Assembly: GCF_003555505.1 (NCBI RefSeq)
Contig: NZ_CP032152.1
Location: 868,001-932,000 of the forward strand
Origin: Thermosynechococcus sichuanensis E542
GTDB taxonomy: Bacteria; Cyanobacteriota; Cyanobacteriia; Thermosynechococcales; Thermosynechococcaceae
Direction: 5' to 3'
DNA length: 64,000 nucleotides
Made by a program: the position numbers and the translations under genes. The notes beneath the pieces were generated by a model. The model did no database searches. It was not told where the DNA came from and worked only from the letters and a program-made list of their open reading frames with translations. Positions 20,516 to 29,444 of this stretch are shown one piece after another. Positions within the stretch are counted from its first letter, which is position 1. Every line of letters starts with the position of its first letter.

Positions 20516-21847
20516 GGCAACGGTTTCTACATGAGCCGTTTGCGGAAACATATCGAGGGGCTGAATTTTTGTTAGTTGATAGGCACCGGTAGCGCACAGG
20601 TAAGCCAAATCCCGTGCCAAGGTGGCGGGGTGACAACTCACATAGAGAATGCGCGGCGGACGGTTGCGGAGAATGGCATCAAGAACGGGGCGATCGCACC
20701 CTTTGCGGGGCGGATCAAGAATCAGCACATCCACGATCTGATTGAACTGGGGCAGCCACTCCTCTGCCTTGGCACAGAGAAAGCGAGCATTGTGAATGCC
20801 ATTGTGCTGAGAATTGGCGATCGCCTGTTGTACCGAGGCAGGGTGCACTTCCACGCCAATCACTTCAGCGACAGCGCCGGCAAGGGGTAGGCTCAGTGTC
20901 CCGACCCCACAGTAGAGATCCAGCAGTCGTTCGTGACCCGTTGGGGCAATCCACTCTCGCAGCGTGGTAACCAGTTGCTCCGCTTGCGCCGTGTTGACTT
21001 GAAAAAAGGTAGTCGCGGCAATCTGAAACCTTAGCCCGGCCATCTCTTCCCAAAGGTAGGGTCGCCCAGCCAATACCTGTGTCTCGTCGCCAAAGATGCG
21101 ATTTCCCACTTGATGATTAAAGTTGACACAGACCCCGACCACCCCTTGAAACTGCTGTAGCCAACCTGCTGCCTCTGCCTGTAAGCCAGCGGGTAATGTC
21201 CCCGCGAGCACGAGGGTAATGAGCTGCTCCCCGGTACGCTGACCAATGCGCAAACCAAGGTGGCGCAACCCCGGTTCATGGGTCTGCTCGTTGTAGATCG
21301 GCCAAGGCTGTAATGCCTGTTTCAGGACAGTTAAGAGCGGATTGAGGCGCGGATCCTGCACCGGACATTGATTCAGGTTTACAAGGTGATGGGAGCCTTT
21401 TTGGTAATAACCGGCAACCACGGCACCGTGGCGGCGACCGAGGGGGTACGTCACTTTATTGCGATAGCCCAAGGGGTTAGGGGCAGCCAAAATCGGTAGG
21501 AAAGTTTGCGGTTCGAGATGACCAATACGGGCGATCGCCTCCTTCACCAGTTGTTCTTTGGCCGCCAATTGCGCCCCATAGGCCACACACTGCCACTGAC
21601 AGCCGCCACACTTATCGGCAACAATACAGCTTGGCCGCACTCGCTGCTCTGAGGGCTGCACCACCTCCAAGACCTTGCCGTGGGCATATTGCCGCTTGAC
21701 ATGGGTCAGTCGCACCCGCAGGCGATCGCCCGGAACCGTATCCGCCACAAAGACCACGCGATCCTGCCAGCGTCCTACCCCCTCCCCCGTGTGGTTTAGA
21801 GAGTCAATCGTTAACTCAAGGGTGGCACCCTGCTGCCAAACGGTCAT
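20498..21847 (-). CDS. rlmD: 23S rRNA (uracil-5-)-methyltransferase, RlmD/RumA family
   Basis: This SAM-dependent enzyme makes 5-methyluridine in 23S rRNA (or tRNA in some homologues). The 449-residue protein starts with a TRAM RNA-binding domain (about 1-60). Iron-sulfur cysteines follow (CIVADKCGGCQWQ), then the methyltransferase domain with the SAM motif LDLYCGVGTLSLPLA, DPPRKGCDRPVLD and the catalytic Cys in YVSCHPATLARDL. The ATG chosen is one codon after a TTG. RlmC, RlmD and RlmCD cannot be separated by motif alone. It converges on ccmN with an 18-bp overlap. Confidence 0.9.
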   Translation of the reverse strand: MTVWQQGATLELTIDSLNHTGEGVGRWQDRVVFVADTVPGDRLRVRLTHVKRQYAHGKVLEVVQPSEQRVRPSCIVADKCGGCQWQCVAYGAQLAAKEQLVKEAIARIGHLEPQTFLPILAAPNPLGYRNKVTYPLGRRHGAVVAGYYQKGSHHLVNLNQCPVQDPRLNPLLTVLKQALQPWPIYNEQTHEPGLRHLGLRIGQRTGEQLITLVLAGTLPAGLQAEAAGWLQQFQGVVGVCVNFNHQVGNRIFGDETQVLAGRPYLWEEMAGLRFQIAATTFFQVNTAQAEQLVTTLREWIAPTGHERLLDLYCGVGTLSLPLAGAVAEVIGVEVHPASVQQAIANSQHNGIHNARFLCAKAEEWLPQFNQIVDVLILDPPRKGCDRPVLDAILRNRPPRILYVSCHPATLARDLAYLCATGAYQLTKIQPLDMFPQTAHVETVALLTIS

Positions 21848-21976
21848 CAATTTACGTCTAAACGACTAAACGTTAGGGATAAGTTAAGGAGAGCCAGCAA
21901 GCTCTATTTTCGCTGCTATACTGCTAGCGGTGCAATCCGACGTTTGTACTGACGTGATTTTGGAGTCGATACCCCT

Positions 21977-22501
21977 ATGCTGAAGCGTCTTTCGCCCTGG
22001 TTACTGGCACTGGCACTCCCCGTGGGTGCCCTTTTCACCACTCCTGCCAAAGCAGCTAACTTTGTCTCCCTCACCTATGGTCCTTTTCAGCGCTCCTTCC
22101 CGATGTCGGAGCTAGAGGAATTTGTGTCCACCCAAGAAGCCACGGGAGAATTGCGCGCATTGATGCGATTCGTTCCCAAAGATGATCAAGCCAAGCTCCT
22201 TGAATTCTTGGGTATGCGGCTGCCCTTCAACGTTGTGCAAACCGATAAAATTCTCGCCAGTCCTATTGGCAAAGATTTACTCAAACAATTTTCTCAGGTC
22301 ACAATTCGCCGCGATAAAGCGGGTGAAGTGGCTCTGCGGGGTGCCATGCTCACTGCTGCTGCTTCCCCAGAAGGGTTGAGCATGATGTCATTTTTGAAAA
22401 ACTATCCTGCCGAAACGATTAACCTTGATTTGCGCAAGCTCAACCAAATGCTCAAGAAACAAGATGGCATTATGAGTATGCTGGGTAAGTTACGCCCATA
22501 A
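21977..22501 (+). CDS. Secreted DUF1400-type protein
   Basis: The 174-residue protein has a clear signal peptide (MLKRLSPWLLALALPVGALFTTPAKA, cut before AN), so it is exported to the periplasm or thylakoid lumen. The mature part FVSLTYGPFQRSFPMSELEEFV resembles DUF1400, a cyanobacterial module often placed in front of alpha/beta hydrolase domains. Here it stands alone, with no hydrolase following. No catalytic residues are visible and the role is unknown. It is monocistronic, with a Rho-independent terminator 35 bp after the stop codon. Confidence 0.7.
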   Translation: MLKRLSPWLLALALPVGALFTTPAKAANFVSLTYGPFQRSFPMSELEEFVSTQEATGELRALMRFVPKDDQAKLLEFLGMRLPFNVVQTDKILASPIGKDLLKQFSQVTIRRDKAGEVALRGAMLTAAASPEGLSMMSFLKNYPAETINLDLRKLNQMLKKQDGIMSMLGKLRP

Positions 22502-22535
22502 CGCCCAACGATATGAGCTAGATCAAGGATTCCAG

Positions 22536-22565
22536 TGCAGGGGTCATGGAGCTCCTGCATTTTTT
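22536..22565 (+). terminator. Rho-independent terminator after the DUF1400 gene
   Basis: TGCAGG (22536-22541) pairs with CCTGCA (22554-22559), extended inward by a G-U, a G-C and a U-G pair, with loop CATGGA. Six T residues follow. The T-run is only on the plus strand, so it serves the DUF1400 gene and not the convergent mreD. Confidence 0.85.
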
Positions 22566-22571
22566 GTGCGC

Positions 22572-23099
22572 TTACTCCTGCTCCTGTAACCACGTCCACC
22601 AGTGATTCAAGGGGGCATAGAGCAAAGGTGCCCAAAGACTACTCATAATGGCGGAGCTAAGCGCCACCTGCTGATGGTGTTCCCAGATGTCCTCTAGGGG
22701 AAAGCCACTGCCAACGCTCATTTGGATGGCGATGACCGTTTGTTGCAGGATGGCCATTGCAAAGGTAATCAGAGCAACAGAAATAAAATCCTCAGAAACA
22801 AAGCGCTGCTTTTGCATCAGGGCGGTCAGCCCCCCCACCAAGGCCAAGCTGACTGCGTGGCTAGGATGCGCACCGACTAAACCATCTTGAAGCCAGCCGA
22901 GGGCAATCCCCGCTAGTACCCCTTGCCCCCACGATCGCTTGACACTCCAGACCACCACCCAAATTAAAAACCAGTCTGGAACCAGTAGGTGTAGGTGGGG
23001 TAAGTGAATAAAGCTCAAGAGGGCACAGAGTCCCACAGAGCCAATGGTAATTAGCCAGTGGAGGCTAGTTCGCTGTAGGCGTGTCTGTCGGTTCAGCAT
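22572..23099 (-). CDS. mreD: Rod shape-determining membrane protein MreD
   Basis: MreD is a polytopic membrane component of the elongasome. The 175 residues contain about five hydrophobic segments and the family-like stretch VPDWFLIWVVVWSVKRSWGQGVLAGIALGWLQDGL (shown in parts: VPDWFLIWVVVW and GIALGWLQDGLVG). It is the last gene of mreB-mreC-mreD, and its start overlaps the mreC coding end by 35 bp. Sequence conservation in this family is low, so the call rests on context together with topology. Confidence 0.88.
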   Translation of the reverse strand: MLNRQTRLQRTSLHWLITIGSVGLCALLSFIHLPHLHLLVPDWFLIWVVVWSVKRSWGQGVLAGIALGWLQDGLVGAHPSHAVSLALVGGLTALMQKQRFVSEDFISVALITFAMAILQQTVIAIQMSVGSGFPLEDIWEHHQQVALSSAIMSSLWAPLLYAPLNHWWTWLQEQE

Positions 23100-23829
23100 A
23101 GGGGATGACGGTCACCCACTCAAGGCGATCGATCGGGGCACCAAGAATAACGGTGGCATGGGGACGGGTGGGATCGCTCAGCTCCACTGATTGCACTTCA
23201 CCAATGGGAATGCCTGCCGGATAGAGACTACTGAGGGCTGAGGTATAGAGGACATCCTTGGGCTGCACCTTCGGATCCTTCTCTAAAAACTCAACAATTA
23301 CCTGCTGGTTAAGTTGTCCCCGCAGAATCCCCATTTGCCGTGTCCGACCCACCACCACTCCCACTCGACTGGCGGGATCCGTGAGCAACATCACGCGACT
23401 GGTATTGGGGGTAATGCTGGTAATCCGCCCCACAAGGCCGCCGTTGCCCACCACCACGGAGCCAATGGTGAGACCCTGACGGCTGCCTTCCCCCAAGAGG
23501 AGCGATCGCCACCACTGATGGGAACTGCGACCAATCACCGGCACAATGCGGCCATTGAAATTGGGCAACATTGGCGCATTTAGCATTTGCCGCAACCGCT
23601 GGTTTTCCGCTTGGACGGCAGCCAGTTGCTGCTCCAGTTGCCATGTGCGAGCTTGAATCAGAGCTTGCTGATCCTCCACTGCGCCTTGAAAGGGCAAACT
23701 AAGAAGGCGGTACAGTTCACGAATGGCTGCCCCATTGGTCTCGCGCAGAATCCAAGCACTTGTGAGCACCAAAGCCGTAAGGACGAGGCCACCTGCATAT
23801 CGTCCCCACCAGCGCAGCAAAAAAGCCAT
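23065..23829 (-). CDS. mreC: Rod shape-determining protein MreC
   Basis: MreC links the MreB filament to penicillin-binding proteins in the periplasm. The 254-residue protein has one N-terminal membrane segment (YAGGLVLTALVLTSAWIL), a coiled coil (about residues 50-85, LIQARTWQLEQQLAAVQAEN), then a double beta-barrel domain (GRIVPVIGRSSHQWWRSLLL, VVVGNGGLVGRI, VMLLTDPASRVGV). It sits 12 bp after mreB and overlaps mreD by 35 bp, so the three genes are surely cotranscribed. Confidence 0.95.
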   Translation of the reverse strand: MAFLLRWWGRYAGGLVLTALVLTSAWILRETNGAAIRELYRLLSLPFQGAVEDQQALIQARTWQLEQQLAAVQAENQRLRQMLNAPMLPNFNGRIVPVIGRSSHQWWRSLLLGEGSRQGLTIGSVVVGNGGLVGRITSITPNTSRVMLLTDPASRVGVVVGRTRQMGILRGQLNQQVIVEFLEKDPKVQPKDVLYTSALSSLYPAGIPIGEVQSVELSDPTRPHATVILGAPIDRLEWVTVIPYAEPTDTPTAN

Positions 23830-23841
23830 GGTTGTTGATCC

Positions 23842-24882
23842 TTAACCAATGACGGCTGGTTGCGTGGAGAAGACACGGGCAAGGTCTTTGAAGTTTTCTA
23901 GTACCCGACCCGTGCCCATGACGACACACCGTAGGGGATCCGCTGCCACATGGACGACAATCCCCGTTTCATGGCTAATGAGCGTATCCAACCCCCGCAG
24001 TAAAGCACCGCCGCCAGCCAGCATAATCCCGCGATCGACAATGTCTGCGGCCAGTTCTGGGGGCGTCCGCTCAAGGGTGCGCTTAATGGCTTCAATAATT
24101 GCCGAGAGAGGTTCGGCCATGCTTTCGCGAATTTCTTCTGCTTTGACCACAACGGTGCGTGGTAGGCCAGAGAGTTGGTGCAGCCCCCGCACTTCCATGG
24201 ATTCGGAGTCATAGCTGTCGTTGGGGTAGGCAGAGCCAATGCGAATCTTGATTTCCTCCGCTGTGCGTTCACCAATGATCAGGTTGTGCACTTTTTTCAA
24301 ATACTGGACGATCGCCTCAGAAATTTCATCCCCAGCCACCCGCACAGATTCACTTAAAACGGTGCCCTGCAAACTAAGAACCGCCACCTCGGTCGTGCCA
24401 CCGCCAATGTCCACAATCATGTTGCCCGTCGGCTCTTCCACGGGTAAACCCGCACCAAAGGCAGCGGCTACCGGTTCATCAATTAAATACACTTCCCGTG
24501 CGCCAGCACCCCGCGCCGCATCCTCAATGGCTCGGCGTTCGACACCGGTCACGCCACTGGGAATGCCAATCACCACACGGGGGGCAAACAAATTCTTCCC
24601 GCCGTGCACTTGGCGCATAAAGTGCTTCAGCATTAGTTCAGCCCGCTCAAAATCCGCGATCACACCATCCCGCAGTGGACGTACCGCCACCACGTTACCC
24701 GGTGTCCGACCCAGCATGCGCTTTGCTTCAACGCCAACGGCAAGGGGTTGTTTGGTGTTTTGGTCAATGGCAACAACGGACGGTTCCTCTAAAACCACCC
24801 CCCGCCCCGACACATAAACGAGCGTGTTGGCGGTGCCCAAGTCAATGCCGATATCTCGTGATAGCCGACTAAATAGTCCCAC
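23842..24882 (-). CDS. mreB: Actin-like rod shape-determining protein MreB
   Basis: MreB is the bacterial actin that directs cell-wall elongation. The 346-residue protein starts with GTG and reads MGLFSRLSRDIGIDLGTANTLVYV. Actin-fold motifs are phosphate-1 (GIDLGTANT), phosphate-2 (VDIGGGTTEVAV) and the adenosine motif (LAGGGALLRGL). GGGGTA precedes the GTG at useful spacing, and a 16-bp palindrome lies 34 bp upstream. The N-terminal amphipathic stretch (MGLFSRL) fits the membrane-binding helix of the family. Confidence 0.97.
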   Translation of the reverse strand: MGLFSRLSRDIGIDLGTANTLVYVSGRGVVLEEPSVVAIDQNTKQPLAVGVEAKRMLGRTPGNVVAVRPLRDGVIADFERAELMLKHFMRQVHGGKNLFAPRVVIGIPSGVTGVERRAIEDAARGAGAREVYLIDEPVAAAFGAGLPVEEPTGNMIVDIGGGTTEVAVLSLQGTVLSESVRVAGDEISEAIVQYLKKVHNLIIGERTAEEIKIRIGSAYPNDSYDSESMEVRGLHQLSGLPRTVVVKAEEIRESMAEPLSAIIEAIKRTLERTPPELAADIVDRGIMLAGGGALLRGLDTLISHETGIVVHVAADPLRCVVMGTGRVLENFKDLARVFSTQPAVIG

Positions 24883-24915
24883 GATGGTGTACCCCTTCTT
24901 TGAATCCTGTTGGTT

Positions 24916-24931
24916 GTAACAGTGCTGTTAC
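24916..24931. promoter_or_regulatory. 16-bp palindrome upstream of mreB
   Basis: GTAACAG and CTGTTAC are perfect inverted repeats separated by TG. The element sits 34 bp upstream of the mreB GTG. It resembles an operator or a small leader hairpin. It is not a standard NtcA site, because the GTA and TAC are ten bases apart instead of eight. Confidence 0.4.
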
Positions 24932-25057
24932 CAAAAAACGTGATGGCAAGATTGTATTACGTTTTGTTTGGAAAATCTTGGTGAGTTATCCGTATGTCGA
25001 GATTGTTTGCTAAGGGGGATGAGTCCTCAAATTTCTTAGCTCATGGCTTAAAGTACG

Positions 25058-25417
25058 CTACTGATTCACAGCATCCTCTTCATCGGGGTCACTCAAGGCC
25101 ATGCCATTGGCTTCACGCCGCAAGGTTTGCCGCTGTTGCTGGGTGACTTCGATACCAACGGCGATCGCTTCCTTGAGCCGTTCTAGGGTGGCCTGCCAGC
25201 GCTCTTGGGTGGTTTCTGAGAGGCGATCGCGATGTTGCTCAAAACTAGCCGTAATGTCTTCGAGCAGTTCGGGGAGGGCATCAGCGGATTTGCGCAGCAG
25301 TTGTCGGGTTTCCTTGCCAGAGCGGGGAGCAATGAGCAGCCCCACCACTGTCCCGATCGCGCCCCCTAGGAGCAGACCTCCCAAAAAAGCACCACCGCCA
25401 CCCTGTTGCTGACTCAT
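25058..25417 (-). CDS. YtxH-domain (Gly-rich membrane) small protein
   Basis: The 119-residue protein starts MSQQQGGGGAFLGGLLLGGAIGTVVGLLIAPRSG (given in parts: GGAFLGGLLLGGAIGT and VVGLLIAPRSGKETRQLL), the hallmark of YtxH/GvpP-like proteins, with one Gly-rich membrane helix followed by a long amphipathic coiled region to the end. An upstream in-frame extension is rejected because the chosen ATG overlaps the preceding gene's stop by four bases (ATGA). Members are stress-linked in other bacteria, but the function here is unknown. Confidence 0.8.
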   Translation of the reverse strand: MSQQQGGGGAFLGGLLLGGAIGTVVGLLIAPRSGKETRQLLRKSADALPELLEDITASFEQHRDRLSETTQERWQATLERLKEAIAVGIEVTQQQRQTLRREANGMALSDPDEEDAVNQ

Positions 25418-25743
25418 CGCTTTCTCCTTTGCAGGCGGACACCATATCGCCCTATCCAGCTTATCAAGGTTAAAAACAGACGGACATTGCGCTGTTGCCG
25501 ACGCCATTTGGGCAATTGCGATCGCAAGCTCGACACCCCCCGCTGGCCAATGATAATCACCTCAGGGGCACCACCTAAGACCCCGTGGGTACTGCGCTCC
25601 GCATCCAGTAGGGCACGGGAGACCCCCCGTAGGATCTGGCGCAGTTTGACCAACTGCCACGCCAACCATAATGCAATCAGCGCAATCAGGCAATTGCAGC
25701 CAATCACAATCCAGACCATTCGGGGCGTAGGGGGTATTGACAT
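25414..25743 (-). CDS. Small single-span membrane protein, unknown function
   Basis: The 109 residues have one strong N-terminal membrane segment (MVWIVIGCNCLIALIALWLAW) followed by a basic, partly helical cytoplasmic part (SLRSQLPKWRRQQRNVRLFL). Its TGA overlaps the ATG of the YtxH-like gene by four bases, so the two form a translationally coupled pair. I do not recognise the family. A membrane-associated pair in which both partners carry one helix suggests a common complex, but this is only context. Confidence 0.7.
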   Translation of the reverse strand: MSIPPTPRMVWIVIGCNCLIALIALWLAWQLVKLRQILRGVSRALLDAERSTHGVLGGAPEVIIIGQRGVSSLRSQLPKWRRQQRNVRLFLTLISWIGRYGVRLQRRKR

Positions 25744-25854
25744 TCGCAGCTACTGGTTCATCTTTTCATCTAGAACGAGCATCTAGAACGAGATTGTACT
25801 CCCTAGTTTACTGTGGAGATTGGAAAGCGGGGTTGCTGGCTGGAATTGCAAATC

Positions 25855-27969
25855 ATGGTTAAATCACTCCCAAAACGAAAACGTTGGCGAGGAATACGGT
25901 CTTGGCTGGTGTCGCTTGTGCTGGCGGCAGTGATTGTTGGCGGTGGGCTATTCAGTTGGTACTACTGGCGATCGCCCTCCATAACGCCCCTTTACACGCT
26001 CACGGTGGAGGCGCCCCCCCAAAGTTTGCAAGAGTTAGAGGCATGGGCACGGTCTCCAGAACCCCTGAAGCGCGATCGCGCCCGCTATCTCTTGGCTGTA
26101 GAAAGCCTCAGTCAACAGCAGCCCCAAGCAGCACTGCAATGGCTCCAGGGCCTTGAACAGACCTACCGGCCAATGGCGGCACCCATTCTCCTCCTGCGGG
26201 CGGAGGCCTATCGCCAACAGGGAGACCACCGCAAGGCCAAAGAAACGTGGGAACAGGTGCTGCGGGACTATGGCAGCGAACCAGAAGCAGCAGTGGCACT
26301 CCTGAGCTTGAATCAACCGCAACTGGCGATCGCCCGCTTTCCGCAGCATCCTGCGGTTGTGAATTACGTGGCCGACCAGTTAGCGAAGAATCCCGATCAA
26401 GTGCCCTACCTGAAGCTGGTGGCACGCTACGGTCTTTTTCTTAAAGAATACGGCACCTACCTCGAAATTCTGCGGCAGCGCTATGCCGATCAACTGACGC
26501 CCGCCGATTGGGAAGCAATCGCCTTTGGTTATTGGGAGAAAATGCAGTACGCTCCGGCAGCAGCGGCCTATGCCAAGGCACCACCAACCCCTTTGAATCT
26601 CTATCGGGTGGGACGGGGACGCCAACTCAGTGGGGATACCCCCGGGGCGATCGCCGCCTATCAAGCCCTAGTCCAACGCTTTCCCAACAGTTCAGAAGCC
26701 GCCCTTGCCCAACTGCGCCTTGCCCGTTTAGCCAAAACGCCGGCGGAGCGTCTCCCTTTGCTGGCTAAGTGTCTTCAGTTAGCGACGCAAAATCAGGCAC
26801 CCGCGATCGCTGCCGATGCCCTTCTGGCACAGTACCAAGCTTATAAGGAACTGGGGAATACCAAAGGGGCACAACAGAGCCAACAACAACTCTTCAAGAC
26901 CTATCCCCAAAGCAACGCCGCAGCGGAACTGCGTTGGCAACTGGCTCAAGGGGCGGCCCAACAACGGCAGTGGTCTCAGGCACAACAGTGGGTGAGTGAA
27001 ATTCTTAAATTCAACCCTGAGAGTGAGCTGGCACCGCGCGCCGCCTTTTGGCAAGGAAAATGGCAGGGGGAGGCAGGACAAACCCAAGCCCAACGCCAAA
27101 CTTGGCAACTTGTTACAGAGCGCTACCCTCATACCTACTATGCTTGGCGAGCCGCCAGTCTGCTTAAAAAACCCGTGGGAACGTTTACAACGCTGCGCCA
27201 ACAGCGCCCCTCAGTGGCGGGCGATCGCCAACCCATACTGCCTCTAGCGACGGGCAGCCCAACGTTGCGGGAACTGTATCTACTGCGGCAATTTCAGGAG
27301 GCTTGGCAGCGCTGGCAGTGGGAATTCCACAATCGGGTGACACCGACAGCAGCAGAGCAACTCACTGATGGCCTGATTCGCCTAGGGGTGGGGGAATACC
27401 TCGATGGCATCTTTATGCTGCAAAACTTGTTTACGCGGGCAGCCAGTGAACCCGAGGTGGCAACGTTCTTTGCGCCCATTCGCCGTGATGTCCGCTTCTG
27501 GTATGCCCTTTACCCCCTGCCCTATTGGGAGTTGGTGAAAAAGTGGTCCCTCGCTCGCAACCTGAATCCCCTATTGGTGATGGCCTTGATTCGCCAAGAA
27601 TCTCGCTTTGAAAAGGAGATCCGCTCCGTGGTGGGGGCAACGGGGTTGATGCAGTTGATGCCAGAGACGGCTGCTTGGATTGCCGAGAAGTTGAATCTAG
27701 AGGGCTATTCCCTTGTGGATCCGGAGGACAATATCCGCTTGGGCACGTGGTACTTTGACTACACCCACAATCAGTACAATCAAAACACGCTCTTAGCCTT
27801 GGCCAGTTACAATGCAGGGCCGGCAAATGTCAGTCAGTGGTTAGAGCGGTTCGATATTGGCGATAGCGATCGCTTTGTGGAATCTATTCCCTTTCCTGAG
27901 ACCTATGGCTACGTCAAGAGTGTCTTGGAGAACTACTGGAACTACTGGCAACTCTATGCCCAGCCCTAG
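25855..27969 (+). CDS. Soluble-type lytic murein transglycosylase (Slt family)
   Basis: This enzyme cleaves the glycan strands of peptidoglycan. From the ATG at MVKSLPKRKRWRG it has 704 residues; a GTG 14 codons upstream is possible. A membrane anchor (SWLVSLVLAAVIVGGGLF) is followed by about 450 residues of helical, TPR-like repeats (ALQWLQGLEQ, AIAAYQALVQRFPNSSEA). The C-terminal SLT domain has the catalytic Glu in ALIRQESRFEKEIRS, then GATGLMQLMPETA and ASYNAGPANVSQW. It leads a run of three same-strand genes, the next also a peptidoglycan enzyme. Confidence 0.93.
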   Translation: MVKSLPKRKRWRGIRSWLVSLVLAAVIVGGGLFSWYYWRSPSITPLYTLTVEAPPQSLQELEAWARSPEPLKRDRARYLLAVESLSQQQPQAALQWLQGLEQTYRPMAAPILLLRAEAYRQQGDHRKAKETWEQVLRDYGSEPEAAVALLSLNQPQLAIARFPQHPAVVNYVADQLAKNPDQVPYLKLVARYGLFLKEYGTYLEILRQRYADQLTPADWEAIAFGYWEKMQYAPAAAAYAKAPPTPLNLYRVGRGRQLSGDTPGAIAAYQALVQRFPNSSEAALAQLRLARLAKTPAERLPLLAKCLQLATQNQAPAIAADALLAQYQAYKELGNTKGAQQSQQQLFKTYPQSNAAAELRWQLAQGAAQQRQWSQAQQWVSEILKFNPESELAPRAAFWQGKWQGEAGQTQAQRQTWQLVTERYPHTYYAWRAASLLKKPVGTFTTLRQQRPSVAGDRQPILPLATGSPTLRELYLLRQFQEAWQRWQWEFHNRVTPTAAEQLTDGLIRLGVGEYLDGIFMLQNLFTRAASEPEVATFFAPIRRDVRFWYALYPLPYWELVKKWSLARNLNPLLVMALIRQESRFEKEIRSVVGATGLMQLMPETAAWIAEKLNLEGYSLVDPEDNIRLGTWYFDYTHNQYNQNTLLALASYNAGPANVSQWLERFDIGDSDRFVESIPFPETYGYVKSVLENYWNYWQLYAQP

Positions 27970-28009
27970 AAAAAATCGTCTATTCTCTAGAGAAGGATGG
28001 GGCTGAGTC

Positions 28010-28732
28010 ATGGATCAAGATATTCCTGTTGCAGAGCGGCTACAACCAATCACGAAAAGCAAAGCGGCACCTCGGGGAGGCGGGTGGGCGATCGCCAGCG
28101 CCATTGTCCTCGTGGGTCTTGGGGGTGCAGGAGCAGTGTGGTTCCTCAATCGTGCCACGGAATCGCCAATAGCTACAGAAACAGACCCAACGGTAACCTC
28201 TACGGAAAATCTACTGGGACATCTTCCCTATGAAGAGGCTCCCCTCTCCGAACTCGAACCGGTGAGTGCCGATGGCCAAATTAAGTTACGCCGAGCCGCA
28301 GCAGAACGGTTTCGAGCCATGGTGGCTGCCGCGCAGCAGGAGGGGGTAGTGTTAATGCCCCTCTCTGGCTTTCGCTCCAAGCAGGATCAGGACTACCTTT
28401 TTTTTGAAGTCAAGGAGCAACGGGCACAACGGGCGAGTGAGCGGGCATTGGTGAGTGCCCCCCCCGGCTATAGCGAACACCATACGGGCTATGCCATTGA
28501 TATTGGCGATGGCGCACGCCCAGAGACCCATCTCAAGGAGACCTTTGAGGAGACCCCTGCTTTTCGCTGGCTGAAAAAAAATGCGGCTCGCTTTAGTTTT
28601 GAACTGTCGTTTCCTCGCAATAATCCCCAAGGGGTGAGCTACGAGCCTTGGCACTGGCGATTTGTGGGCGATCGCCACAGTCTGCAAACTTTCTACAAAG
28701 CACGAGAACTGAGACAGAGGAATCAACCATGA
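28010..28732 (+). CDS. VanY-type D-alanyl-D-alanine carboxypeptidase
   Basis: This is a zinc peptidase of the M15B family that trims the terminal D-Ala of wall peptides. The 240 residues comprise a short cytoplasmic start, one membrane anchor (AIASAIVLVGLGGAGAVWFL), a linker and the catalytic domain. Zinc motifs are SEHHTGYAIDIGD (HxxGxAxD) and EPWHWRF; the upstream GFRSKQDQ is the conserved start of the fold. It lies 40 bp after the lytic transglycosylase, and its stop overlaps the next gene's start (ATGA). Joint action with the transglycosylase in wall turnover is likely. Confidence 0.9.
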   Translation: MDQDIPVAERLQPITKSKAAPRGGGWAIASAIVLVGLGGAGAVWFLNRATESPIATETDPTVTSTENLLGHLPYEEAPLSELEPVSADGQIKLRRAAAERFRAMVAAAQQEGVVLMPLSGFRSKQDQDYLFFEVKEQRAQRASERALVSAPPGYSEHHTGYAIDIGDGARPETHLKETFEETPAFRWLKKNAARFSFELSFPRNNPQGVSYEPWHWRFVGDRHSLQTFYKARELRQRNQP

Positions 28733-29433
28733 GGGGATTTGCCCATCGGGCGGTTTTAGTGACAGGGGGCACCGGCGGCCTTGGTCAAGGGGTGGTGCCC
28801 GTTCTCCTCAGTCAAGGCTATACGCTAACGATTCCCTACATTGATGCGGCTGCCCGTGAAGCCCTCGAAAAGCAATTGGCGGCGGCGGAGTTGGCCAATG
28901 TGCGGTTTGTGGCAGCGGATTTGAACAATGAAAGTGAAGTGGCCGCTCTCGTGGAGCGAATGCCGCAATTGGATGCCGTGGTTCACCTCGTGGGTGGCTT
29001 TAGCATGGGGGCAACGGCACAATTTGCCCTCAGTGATTGGCAGCAAAGTTTTCGCCTCAATGTGGAGACCACCTTCTTGGTCTGTAAGCACGCCCTTAAA
29101 CGCATGCAGAGCCAGCAATATGGGCGCATTGTCACCATTGGCTCACGGGGTGCAGTTGAACCAGCGGCTGAACTGGCAGCCTATTGTGCAGCTAAAGCCG
29201 CCGTCGTGGCCTTCACGCGGGCGATCGCCGCTGAAACCAAAGGCAAAAACATTACCGCCAATGTGATCCTTCCCAGCATTATTGATACCCCTGCAAATCG
29301 GGCGGCCATGGGTGAAGCGCAAGCGGTCAATTGGGTAAGTCCTGTGGCGATCGGTGAACTGATTGCCTATCTCATTTCTGAGGGAGCGGCTGCCATCAGT
29401 GGTGCTGTGATTCCCATTTATGGCAATGCCTAG
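28729..29433 (+). CDS. Short-chain dehydrogenase/reductase
   Basis: This is a 234-residue NAD(P)-dependent SDR beginning MRGFAHRAVLVTGGTGGLGQG. The nucleotide motif is TGGTGGLGQ; the NNAG-type loop is replaced by HLVGGFSMG; the catalytic set is Ser in TIGSRGA and Tyr-Lys in AAYCAAKAAV. The C-terminus (ISGAVIPIYGNA) matches classical SDRs. The ATG overlaps the VanY-like stop by four bases, so it is cotranscribed with two wall enzymes. Substrate is unknown; the context does not settle it. Confidence 0.85.
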   Translation: MRGFAHRAVLVTGGTGGLGQGVVPVLLSQGYTLTIPYIDAAAREALEKQLAAAELANVRFVAADLNNESEVAALVERMPQLDAVVHLVGGFSMGATAQFALSDWQQSFRLNVETTFLVCKHALKRMQSQQYGRIVTIGSRGAVEPAAELAAYCAAKAAVVAFTRAIAAETKGKNITANVILPSIIDTPANRAAMGEAQAVNWVSPVAIGELIAYLISEGAAAISGAVIPIYGNA

Positions 29434-29444
29434 GGTGAGTTGCC

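Noticed and set aside
24916-24931. NtcA binding site upstream of mreB
   Set aside because: GTA and TAC are separated by ten bases, whereas NtcA sites have eight.
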